A stretch of 11,755 bases of DNA from JBKHHU01 sp046539045 (GTDB lineage: Bacteria; Planctomycetota; Phycisphaerae; SM23-33): assembly GCA_046539045.1 (NCBI GenBank), contig JBKHHU010000109.1:1-11755 (forward strand). Direction: 5' to 3'. Each line of letters opens with the position of its first letter. Position 1 is the stretch's first letter. The position numbers and the translations under genes were made by a program. The notes under the pieces were generated by a model. That model saw nothing but the letters and a program-made list of their open reading frames with translations, searched no databases and was not told the origin of the DNA. Of this stretch, positions 6,276-11,755 are shown piece after piece.

Positions 6276-6710
6276 TCAGGATCGGGAACGGTTGGCCCCG
6301 GGGCTTTCGGGCTCCTCCTCCGTCAGCGGCAGGGAGGTCTCTGTTTTGCCTTCATCCGATGTATACCAGCCCGGTCGGGCGTTAGCTGAATTGGAATCGG
6401 GTGTGTAGTGGACAGGCCAGCCGTGCTCCCGGCCTCGGGTTTCGATGCGCATGAGGGTGTGGCGGTCGATTCGATAGCGTTTGCAGATATCCCCCGCAGC
6501 TTTTTCGTACGCTTTCTCGCAGTTGGAACGGAGGCGCCTTTTGATTTTCTGAAGTCCGTCCGGTTGAGCCGCGGCATTCAGGAAATCATTGACTACCCCC
6601 GTCCCCTTTACCAGATAGCGGTCAAGGGCCGAGATGAACTCGGCGAACACTTCCCTGGCCAGTTTCTCCGGCAAAGCCCCCTCGCAGTTCTTGCAGTCCG
6701 CATTGTCCAT
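6276..6710 (-). CDS. Hypothetical 144-aa protein with possible helix-turn-helix
   Basis: I do not recognise this protein. It begins with a small Cys pair (DCKNC, residues 5-9), followed by an amphipathic helical region (EKLAREVFAEFISALDRYL, 15-33) and a Lys/Arg-rich stretch (KIKRRLRSNCEKAYEKAAG, 55-73). It then has AGDICKRYRIDRHTLMRI (72-89), which has the spacing of a helix-turn-helix; a downstream basic GREHGW patch may extend DNA contact. The last 35 residues are polar, acidic and Pro/Ser-rich, and look disordered. There is no signal peptide or membrane segment, so it should be cytoplasmic. The start at 6710 has GGGGA 5 nt upstream; a longer reading from 6893 adds a Ser/Pro-rich leader without homology-like features and passes through the promoter-like site. 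It could be a small DNA-binding regulator, but this rests on one motif seen by eye. Confidence 0.65.
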   Translation of the reverse strand: MDNADCKNCEGALPEKLAREVFAEFISALDRYLVKGTGVVNDFLNAAAQPDGLQKIKRRLRSNCEKAYEKAAGDICKRYRIDRHTLMRIETRGREHGWPVHYTPDSNSANARPGWYTSDEGKTETSLPLTEEEPESPGANRSRS

Positions 6711-6789
6711 GGTATCCCCAGTTGAGCTTGAGCACCCCTCCCGCGGAGCACGCGGAAGGGCAGAAAGTGACGTTGGTATTGGCACTGAT

Positions 6790-6798
6790 ATGATAGCA
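6790..6798 (-). promoter_or_regulatory. Candidate extended -10 promoter for the 144-aa hypothetical
   Basis: On the minus strand, TGC followed directly by TATCAT (6795-6790, five of six to TATAAT) forms an extended -10. A poor TTGGAT lies 19 nt upstream. The predicted start is near 6783, giving a leader of about 70 nt that contains a small GC hairpin (CCGCG/CGCGG, 6741-6755). It is a visual match only. Confidence 0.35.
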
Positions 6799-6838
6799 GG
6801 CCATGACCGCGAATATCCAAAAAAGTGCGCAATCTCCG

Positions 6839-6872
6839 GCATTGTGTCAAGATCGTGTACACAATGCATTGT
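6839..6872. repeat. Inverted repeat with nested 12-bp palindrome upstream of the 144-aa hypothetical
   Basis: GCATTGTGT (6839-6847) and ACACAATGC (6859-6867) are a perfect 9-bp inverted repeat with an 11-nt spacer. The right arm also belongs to a perfect 12-bp palindrome, ACAATGCATTGT (6861-6872). The half-site ATTGT therefore occurs three times in alternating orientation. A TTGACA sequence on the minus strand (6850-6845) overlaps the left arm and spacer. The arrangement resembles a regulator-binding site in front of the minus-strand gene starting at 6710. The rest of the 244-nt gap between 6710 and 6955 holds no gene that I can support. Confidence 0.5.
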
Positions 6873-6954
6873 ATTTCGCAACCTAATGGACAAGAAGAGA
6901 TTATTGAATGATCCTGCGTAGAAAGAGGACCAACGGAGTGGCTGTATGTGCTGT

Positions 6955-7653
6955 CTACTGCTGGTTTTTCTGATGTTGCTCCGAGTAGAAAATACTCAGC
7001 TTTTTCAGGTAGATCATGTCTTCAAGCGTCTGGTCGGGCGTGCCTTTGGTCCGCTCGTGCAGAATCACGCGCGTTTTGCTTTTCCCGTCGGCAGAGTCTA
7101 CCCAGAGGGGTTGGCCCTTAATCGCTCCGACGATCGTGGAACCGTCTGCCAACGTGAACACCCAGAGGAATCGACGGGTCGGGTATTTCCGGCCGGTATA
7201 GACCCGCTCCGGAACGCCGGTGGCTTTCCACCGCCACTCCAATTCCATCTTCTCTTCAACGATTCGTGCCTGGATACTCAACACGGCAGCGAACGGAATC
7301 CGCCGCCAACGTTTCGTTGATTCCTGGTAGACGATCCACGGTTTGTCGCGCGTGGTGTAGAGTCCACCGGTCTTTACCGTCCCGTCGCTCAGGAGAATAC
7401 CCCCGGGCAAAGCGTCCGGGCGGGAGAACGAATTGCCTTGGCTGAACGGGTTCCTGCCCTGGCTGGGCTGAGTGGCTGCCTGAGTGGTTGTGGTACTGCG
7501 GACGGTTTCGGCTCGCTCGAGCCAGTAGTCCACATTTCCCCCGAGGGACGAATCGGCCGGTTTGCTGGAGGTGGTGGTGTCCTGGCTGGCAACGAACCCC
7601 GCTCCCGGCCAGGCCAGAACAGATGCCGCCAGCACTACCAGCAAAGATCGCAT
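6955..7653 (-). CDS. Secreted hypothetical protein with two DG-x-G barrel-like repeats
   Basis: A 232-aa protein of unknown function, of a kind I associate with planctomycetes. Residues 1-24 are a signal peptide (MRSLLVVLAASVLAWPGAGF, cleavage plausible after VAS), with no lipobox. A low-complexity Thr/Ser/Gln linker (24-80) follows, then two units of the same pattern: LSDGTVKTGGLYTTRDKPWIVYQ...IPFAAVLSIQ (88-128) and LADGSTIVGAIKGQPLWVD...DMIYLKKLSIF (168-222). Each unit has a DG, a Gly 5-6 residues on, alternating hydrophobic strands and an ending where a small loop precedes a final strand, as in small SH3-like or Sm-like beta-barrels. The conserved EEKMELEWRWK (133-143) and VYTGRKYPTRRF (151-162) lie between the units. 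The start at 7653 gives a clean signal peptide and has GGAG 7 nt before it, inside the end of the macro-domain gene. Only 4 nt separate it from that gene's stop, so the two are surely co-transcribed. Confidence 0.75.
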   Translation of the reverse strand: MRSLLVVLAASVLAWPGAGFVASQDTTTSSKPADSSLGGNVDYWLERAETVRSTTTTQAATQPSQGRNPFSQGNSFSRPDALPGGILLSDGTVKTGGLYTTRDKPWIVYQESTKRWRRIPFAAVLSIQARIVEEKMELEWRWKATGVPERVYTGRKYPTRRFLWVFTLADGSTIVGAIKGQPLWVDSADGKSKTRVILHERTKGTPDQTLEDMIYLKKLSIFYSEQHQKNQQ

Positions 7654-7657
7654 GTTC

Positions 7658-8170
7658 CTACTCCGAGAACAGCCGTTCATACACGTTCTTGAAGGTCTGC
7701 AGGGCTACCGCGTCGACAAGGATGAAGTAAATGTCCTCCAGGTGCGTCTCGTGAACGAGGTGACGCTTTACCTCTCCCAGCATGATCTCCGCACAGGACG
7801 GCAGCGGAAAACCGGCGATTCCCGTGCCCACCGCCGGGAAGGCCAGACTGGACAACTCGTTCATCTCGGCAATCCGCAGCACAGCCTGCGTGGATCTGGC
7901 CAATGACTCCGCTGTGGTCGATCCGCCCAGACGCATGGACGCCTGATGGATCACATAACGGGCCGGCAGATCGCCGGCGGTTGTCATCGCTGCCTGTCCG
8001 ACCTGTATCGGGCCGTGCTTGTCACACCCGGCCTGAATGTCGGGTCCGCCTTTCATCGCGATGGCCCCGGCGAGACCTCCTCCGAGGATCAGGTCGTTGT
8101 TGGCGGCGTTGACGATCGCATCCACCTGCATGGTTGTGAGATCGCCTTGGTTGATATGAATCTCGGTCAT
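7658..8170 (-). CDS. Macro-domain protein (ADP-ribose binding)
   Basis: A 170-aa single macro domain that should bind ADP-ribose or a derivative (such as O-acetyl-ADP-ribose) in the cytoplasm. The hallmarks are present: GDLTTMQVDAIVNAANNDLILGGGLAGAI (9-37), with the adenine/ribose-binding Asp/Asn and the GGG loop; the RYVIHQAS strand (71-78); and FPAVGTGIAGFP (111-122), the phosphate-binding loop. The Asp that in MacroD-type hydrolases follows the Gly loop (GGGVDGAI) is replaced here (GGGLAGAI), as in Af1521-like domains. Binding is therefore more certain than efficient hydrolysis. The ATG at 8170 has GGAG 8 nt upstream and a matching promoter 21 nt before that. It is the first gene of a two-gene operon with the secreted protein downstream, and it diverges from the phosphodiesterase-like gene at 8242. 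Confidence 0.92.
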   Translation of the reverse strand: MTEIHINQGDLTTMQVDAIVNAANNDLILGGGLAGAIAMKGGPDIQAGCDKHGPIQVGQAAMTTAGDLPARYVIHQASMRLGGSTTAESLARSTQAVLRIAEMNELSSLAFPAVGTGIAGFPLPSCAEIMLGEVKRHLVHETHLEDIYFILVDAVALQTFKNVYERLFSE

Positions 8171-8197
8171 TGGGTGTCTCCGGTCTGGCCGACACTA

Positions 8198-8226
8198 ATA
8201 ATATATTGCAAGGCAACAATCCGCAA
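8198..8226 (-). promoter_or_regulatory. Promoter for the macro-domain operon
   Basis: On the minus strand, TTGCGG (8226-8221) and TATTAT (8203-8198) are separated by exactly 17 nt. The predicted start near 8191 gives a 21-nt leader that still contains the GGAG ribosome site before the ATG at 8170. The box lies in the only A/T-rich patch of the 71-bp divergent region. Confidence 0.5.
8202..8207 (+). promoter_or_regulatory. Possible -10 box of the plus-strand operon
   Basis: TATATT on the plus strand matches TATAAT at five of six positions. A start near 8214 would leave a leader of about 28 nt with the GAGGGA ribosome site before the ATG at 8242. No convincing -35 is seen. It overlaps the minus-strand -10 box, so the two promoters could compete for RNA polymerase. 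Confidence 0.35.
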
Positions 8227-8241
8227 ACCGAGGGACATCAA

Positions 8242-9534
8242 ATGAAACGTGCCTGCATAATAAACATCGCCGGGATCAGCCCCAGACTGTTGCAGGGGAT
8301 CGACGGGCTCTGGATTCAGTCCCTGGCTGGGCCGCCGAGACCGATGGAGCCGACAGTCCCGGTAGTGCGTGACAGCGTGGAAGCGTCCATGACCACGGGA
8401 ACCGCGCCGGGAGAGCACGGGGTGATCGGCGGAGGGATTTTCCGGAGGCAGTATCACCGGTTGAGCCTGGACGAGCGGTCCAACACGCTCCTGAACAGGA
8501 AACGCTTCTGGCATGCTCGGGATCTGGGCATGCACCCGAAAGTGGCGATGTTGTTCTGGTCCCAGCCTTTGGCGGGAGGGGCGGACATCGTCGTGGGGGC
8601 TGGAACTTACCACCTGGCGACGGAGAAGGTTTTCAGTCCGCCCGAACTGCAGGCACGTCTGGAACAGAAGATCGGATCCGTGCCGCTGGAGCATTTCTTC
8701 GGCCCACGCGCCTCCGTCCGGGCGGCTGAGTGGGTCTCGCAATCGGCAGAAGAGATCTGGAATCAGGAGCAGCCGGACTTGCTGTTGGCGTACCTGCCCG
8801 GAGTGGATTTTGCTCTCCAGAGGTACGGGCACGGGTCGCCGGAGGTGCGAGAGGCGATCCAGCAGGTGGACGCCTATGCCCAACAGGTGGCGGAGTTGGC
8901 CGGCCGGGACGGTGCGGACACTTTCGTGGTCAGCGACGGCGGGTACGTGCCGGTTACCCGCTTCACTCTCCCCAACGTGCATCTTCGCAGGGCGGATTTG
9001 CTGGTGACTCGCGAGTCGGAGCATGGAACGGTAATCGACTACGACCGCTCCAGAGCGTTTGCCATGGTGGATCACCAGTTCGCTCACGTGTTCTGCGATG
9101 ATGACAAAATTGCTGAGGCAGCGGAGAGCATTCTGGCGTCGGATCCGGCGGTGGAGAGGGTGATCACGCGCGATGAGGCGTTCTGTACGGGGCTGGGACA
9201 TGATCGGGCAGGAGAGAGAATTCTGCTGGCTGCCCCGGACGCGTGGTTCAGCTATCACTGGTGGGAACCCGGTCAGGAGGCCCCGGCCGGGGCGGAAGTA
9301 TTGGACTCCCGTGCCAAGTGCGGGTACGATCCATGCGAGTTATTCCCCGGGACGGACGGAGATCGTATCTGTCCGGATCCGTCGCAGGTCCGCGCCAGCC
9401 GCGGGAGGCTGCCGGATGATCCGCCGGACTGGTGCGTGCTTGCCTGTTCGGGTCCCGTGGAAGACGCCTCGCCAACCGTCACGGATCTGCCCCGGCTGGT
9501 GCTGCAGAGCACCGCGGGGGTAAACAGGACGTAA
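8242..9534 (+). CDS. Alkaline-phosphatase-superfamily phosphodiesterase/nucleotide-pyrophosphatase-like protein
   Basis: A 430-aa protein of the type I phosphodiesterase/nucleotide pyrophosphatase branch of the alkaline-phosphatase superfamily. The family marks run from INIAGISPRLL (7-17), TTGTAPGEHGVIGGG (51-65) and FFGPRASVRAAEWV (152-165), through LLAYLPGVDFALQRYG (181-196) and FVVSDGGYVPVTR (228-240), to MVDHQFAHVF (275-284) and WFSYHWWEPGQEAP further on, ending with a CGYDPCELF block. There is no signal peptide, so it is cytoplasmic. The position nine residues before the TG of TTG, where this branch normally has its Thr nucleophile, appears to be Arg43, and the acidic/His metal ligands are only partly recognisable; the enzyme may be altered or inactive. 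The ATG at 8242 has GAGGGA 7 nt upstream; a longer reading from 8170 would run back across the divergent promoters. The next gene begins 12 nt after its stop, so the two are probably one operon. Confidence 0.8.
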   Translation: MKRACIINIAGISPRLLQGIDGLWIQSLAGPPRPMEPTVPVVRDSVEASMTTGTAPGEHGVIGGGIFRRQYHRLSLDERSNTLLNRKRFWHARDLGMHPKVAMLFWSQPLAGGADIVVGAGTYHLATEKVFSPPELQARLEQKIGSVPLEHFFGPRASVRAAEWVSQSAEEIWNQEQPDLLLAYLPGVDFALQRYGHGSPEVREAIQQVDAYAQQVAELAGRDGADTFVVSDGGYVPVTRFTLPNVHLRRADLLVTRESEHGTVIDYDRSRAFAMVDHQFAHVFCDDDKIAEAAESILASDPAVERVITRDEAFCTGLGHDRAGERILLAAPDAWFSYHWWEPGQEAPAGAEVLDSRAKCGYDPCELFPGTDGDRICPDPSQVRASRGRLPDDPPDWCVLACSGPVEDASPTVTDLPRLVLQSTAGVNRT

Positions 9535-9546
9535 CAGGATCGGGTT

Positions 9547-11688
9547 TTGGTTTTAGCTTCCTTCCTATTTCCATGGATACTCGCGGGTCTTGCCGCTGCA
9601 GCGGCCCCCGTTCTGATCCATCTGATCATGCGCACCAAACCGCGGAAAGTCACTTTTCCGGCTTTGCGGTTCGTGCGGAAGACCCACCAGGCGAATATCT
9701 CGAAGCTGCGTCTGAAACACATCCTGCTGCTGGCGATGCGGATCGGCATTATCGTCCTGATCGTCCTGCTCCTGGCCCGATGGCGCACGACTTCGGTGCA
9801 GGCGGTGGAGGATCGCTCCGTGCCGGCTGGGGCGGTCGTGATCCTCGACAACAGCGGCTCGATGAGCTATCGACATCGCGGTCAGTCTTTGCTGGAGCAA
9901 GGCAGAAGAATCGGTCGTCAGATCGTCGAGAAGCTTCCCCGTGGTTCCAACGTAGCCGTCCTGAACAGCAGCCAACCCAGCAGCGATACCGGGTTCATCA
10001 CGGACCGGAAGCTTCTTGCACAACAGATTGCCGAAATGTCTCAGGGCTACGGGGCCCAGCCGCTCAACGCGGCTGTTGTGCGGGCTCTGGCGATGTTGCG
10101 GACGCTGGAGATGGGACGGAAGGAAATCTACATTGTGACCGACCGAACGGTGCGAAGCTGGGAGGAAACCGGCGGGTTCAGGTCAGCTCGCGGCGTGGCG
10201 TTTGTGGTTTTCGACGTCAGTCAGGGAGGACGGGCCAACATCGCAATGCAGCCGCTGCAGCTGTCGGCTCGGTCCGTGCCCGTTCGAAGCGAAGTGTGGG
10301 CGGAAGTCTCTGTCAGCGGAAATGAACTGGGTGGGCAACTTCCCGTCTCGGCGGAGTTGGGTGGCAAACCTGTGACAGAACAGGTGCTCCGCCTGCCGCC
10401 CGGGTCCACCGCCGGAACCCGCATCAGCGTCCGCCCCGAGCGGGAGGGAATTCTTCATGGACGGGTGACCATCGGTCAGGATGACCCGCTGGTGATGGAC
10501 AACACACGGTTCTTCACTTTGCATGCAACAGCTCCCCGGAACCTGCTGATCGTTCACGAGGCCAATACGAACCCGACCCGACGGGCCATCGCCGCTGCGG
10601 CCGCTCCGGATGCTGCCGTCGGAATGCGGAACAGCGGGTATTCTGTGCGGTACGTCCCGGCGGGGGGGCTCTCAGTTGAGCAACTGAAGAACGCCGATGC
10701 AGCCATCCTCGCCGACGTGGGATCACTGACCGAATCACAATGGCGGATCCTCGGTGATTTTGTCCGTGGAGGAAGGCTGCTTTGGGTGCTCATCGGTCCG
10801 GATACCAGCAGTGCGGTTGCCGCAGTCAACTCCGGGCCCGCCCGGGAGGTTCTGCCGGTAACGCTGGGGCCCATGGTGCAACTGGAGAAGCTGCAGAGTC
10901 TGGACGCCTCGCAGCTGTCGCATCCACTGCTCCAGCCGTTCCTCGATCCGGAAAACCCGCCGCTATCGGAGATGAGGGTTCGCCGGCGCATGGCTGTCGA
11001 GTCGCTCGCAGCTGATGCGAAGGTCGTTGCCCGCTTTGAGGATAGAACTCCTGCCATTGTCACTGGACCCCTGGGTAAGGGACAGGTGCTGCTGTGGAAC
11101 CTCTCGCCGCTGCGCCCGTGGACAAACATGACTCGCACGTACGCGTTCCCGATTCTCGCACAGCGAGCAATCCGGTACCTGCTGAGCGAAGATGCGCCAG
11201 AGCGCCAGGTAATCTGGGGGCAAGCGGTAACGCTTGAATTCCCCGAGAAGATGAAGTCGGTCCGTGTGGAACTGCTTCGCCCGGGGCAGGACCAGCCCAG
11301 CCCGCTCGTGCCGGAGCTTGGTCGTCGAACCGTGACACTGCGGGCCGACCGCCTTGGCGGCTGGACCGTGCGTTTCAGCGAGAATGACCGGACCGTGGAG
11401 AAGGGCTTCAGCGTCAACGCCGCCTCGGAGGAGAGCGATCTGAGACCGATCGAGCCGGATGATCTGATGCGGATGTTCCCGCCGGAGTCGGTGACTCTGG
11501 CCGACTCACTGGAAGACGTGAATCTGCGACGTCGGGTGGCGAGCGAGCCGCTGGAGATCGCCCCACTGCTGTTGTTGCTCCTGCTGGGGTTGATGATCGG
11601 GGAATCGTTCTTCGCCAACCGGTTCTACAAGACGGTCGATCCGGAAGAGGTTGAGCAGGCCCGACAGGGCCGGTCCGGAAGGGAGTAA
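9547..11688 (+). CDS. BatA/von Willebrand factor A membrane protein, planctomycete type
   Basis: A 713-aa inner-membrane protein. The aerotolerance-regulator (BatA) N-terminal module has a membrane segment at about 5-27 and the typical HLIMRTKPRKVTFPALRFV (25-43), then a second segment at about 58-77. A VWA domain follows (about 94-225) with D101-x-S103-x-S105 (LDNSGSMS) and IVTD (196-199); the MIDAS Thr is not obvious, because the GxT loop reads GAQP (169-172). A beta-rich region (230-325) and a Rossmann/amidotransferase-like part (331-550, with ADAAILADVGSLTESQWRIL) lead to a final membrane segment (672-690) after EPLEIAP. The large middle part should face the periplasm. The start is TTG at 9547, chosen because AGGA lies 7 nt upstream and the family sequence begins here; there is no suitable ATG. 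VWA/BatA proteins usually work with a MoxR ATPase and a DUF58 protein, neither of which is in the window. Confidence 0.9.
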   Translation: MVLASFLFPWILAGLAAAAAPVLIHLIMRTKPRKVTFPALRFVRKTHQANISKLRLKHILLLAMRIGIIVLIVLLLARWRTTSVQAVEDRSVPAGAVVILDNSGSMSYRHRGQSLLEQGRRIGRQIVEKLPRGSNVAVLNSSQPSSDTGFITDRKLLAQQIAEMSQGYGAQPLNAAVVRALAMLRTLEMGRKEIYIVTDRTVRSWEETGGFRSARGVAFVVFDVSQGGRANIAMQPLQLSARSVPVRSEVWAEVSVSGNELGGQLPVSAELGGKPVTEQVLRLPPGSTAGTRISVRPEREGILHGRVTIGQDDPLVMDNTRFFTLHATAPRNLLIVHEANTNPTRRAIAAAAAPDAAVGMRNSGYSVRYVPAGGLSVEQLKNADAAILADVGSLTESQWRILGDFVRGGRLLWVLIGPDTSSAVAAVNSGPAREVLPVTLGPMVQLEKLQSLDASQLSHPLLQPFLDPENPPLSEMRVRRRMAVESLAADAKVVARFEDRTPAIVTGPLGKGQVLLWNLSPLRPWTNMTRTYAFPILAQRAIRYLLSEDAPERQVIWGQAVTLEFPEKMKSVRVELLRPGQDQPSPLVPELGRRTVTLRADRLGGWTVRFSENDRTVEKGFSVNAASEESDLRPIEPDDLMRMFPPESVTLADSLEDVNLRRRVASEPLEIAPLLLLLLLGLMIGESFFANRFYKTVDPEEVEQARQGRSGRE

Positions 11689-11744
11689 GCCCGCTTCAGC
11701 GCACGCGCGGCCGGAAGGCACTGGTATCGCCCGATCGCCTGCCT

Positions 11745-11751
11745 GAGGTGA
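11745..11751 (+). promoter_or_regulatory. Shine-Dalgarno-like sequence at the right edge
   Basis: GAGGTGA lies 4 nt before the end of the window and 56 nt after the stop of the VWA gene, with no terminator between them. It fits the ribosome site of a further plus-strand gene that starts just outside the window and would extend the operon. No start codon is visible, so this is a guess from position and sequence. The stretch 11689-11755 holds nothing else that I can support. Confidence 0.35.
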
Positions 11752-11755
11752 GAAT

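Noticed and set aside
5974..6276. 100-codon minus-strand frame starting at a TGATG overlap with the 144-aa hypothetical
   Set aside because: The overlap looks like translational coupling, but the frame runs through the inverted repeat, the topA promoter and into topA in another frame, and has no protein-like pattern.
6711..6893. 61-residue N-terminal extension of the 144-aa hypothetical
   Set aside because: It spans the promoter-like site and a Ser/Pro/Arg-rich stretch. The ATG at 6710 has a good ribosome site.
8167..9258. 363-codon minus-strand frame antisense to the phosphodiesterase-like gene
   Set aside because: Its composition is Arg/His/Pro-rich without motifs, and the plus strand has a clear start and ribosome site.
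10554..11618. 354-codon minus-strand frame antisense to the VWA gene
   Set aside because: It is a Ser/Arg-rich low-complexity translation, typical of a reversed GC-rich gene.
1..11755. CRISPR arrays, tRNA/rRNA genes, insertion sequences, riboswitches
   Set aside because: I saw no regularly spaced repeats, tRNA-like cloverleaf with a conserved T-loop, transposase motifs, terminal inverted repeats with target duplications, or leader long enough for a riboswitch.

Overview
The window is a GC-rich bacterial chromosome segment of ordinary, well-packed coding DNA. The best lineage guess is Planctomycetota. The grounds are a BatA/von Willebrand A membrane protein with the C-terminal membrane anchor typical of that phylum, a small secreted protein of a type I associate with planctomycetes, and an ECF sigma/anti-sigma pair. 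This is inference from protein style, since there is no rRNA gene to settle it. I see no transposase, integrase, tRNA, CRISPR array or phage gene.

Layout: everything from 1 to 8170 is on the minus strand and everything from 8242 to the end is on the plus strand, with one 71-bp divergent intergenic region between them. On the minus strand, read in the direction of transcription from 8170 downward, come: a macro-domain protein (8170-7658) followed 4 nt later by a secreted tandem-barrel-like protein (7653-6955); a lone 144-aa hypothetical with a possible helix-turn-helix (6710-6276); topA (6070-3533), with a perfect TATAAT box and a terminator-like hairpin behind it; an ADP-ribosylglycohydrolase-family protein (3431-2028), also ending at a terminator-like hairpin; a three-gene operon of ECF sigma factor, zinc-finger anti-sigma factor and YbjQ/UPF0145 protein (1907-593), whose genes overlap each other by 4 nt; and the first 148 codons of a GH94 (glycosyltransferase-36 type) phosphorylase-like enzyme that runs off the left edge (446-1).

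On the plus strand, an alkaline-phosphatase-superfamily phosphodiesterase-like protein (8242-9534) is followed after 12 nt by a 713-aa BatA/VWA membrane protein that starts at TTG (9547-11688). A Shine-Dalgarno-like sequence at the right edge suggests that the operon continues.

How the genes work together: the sigma, anti-sigma and YbjQ genes are almost certainly one regulated signalling unit. The macro-domain and ADP-ribosylglycohydrolase genes both belong to ADP-ribose chemistry, but they lie in separate transcription units, and no ADP-ribosyltransferase is visible to complete a system. I do not see a clear new multi-gene system. The items most worth a second look are the YbjQ protein wired to an ECF sigma operon, the phosphodiesterase with an Arg where its family nucleophile should be, the macro-domain/secreted-barrel pair, and two unexplained inverted repeats in the intergenic regions on either side of the 144-aa hypothetical.
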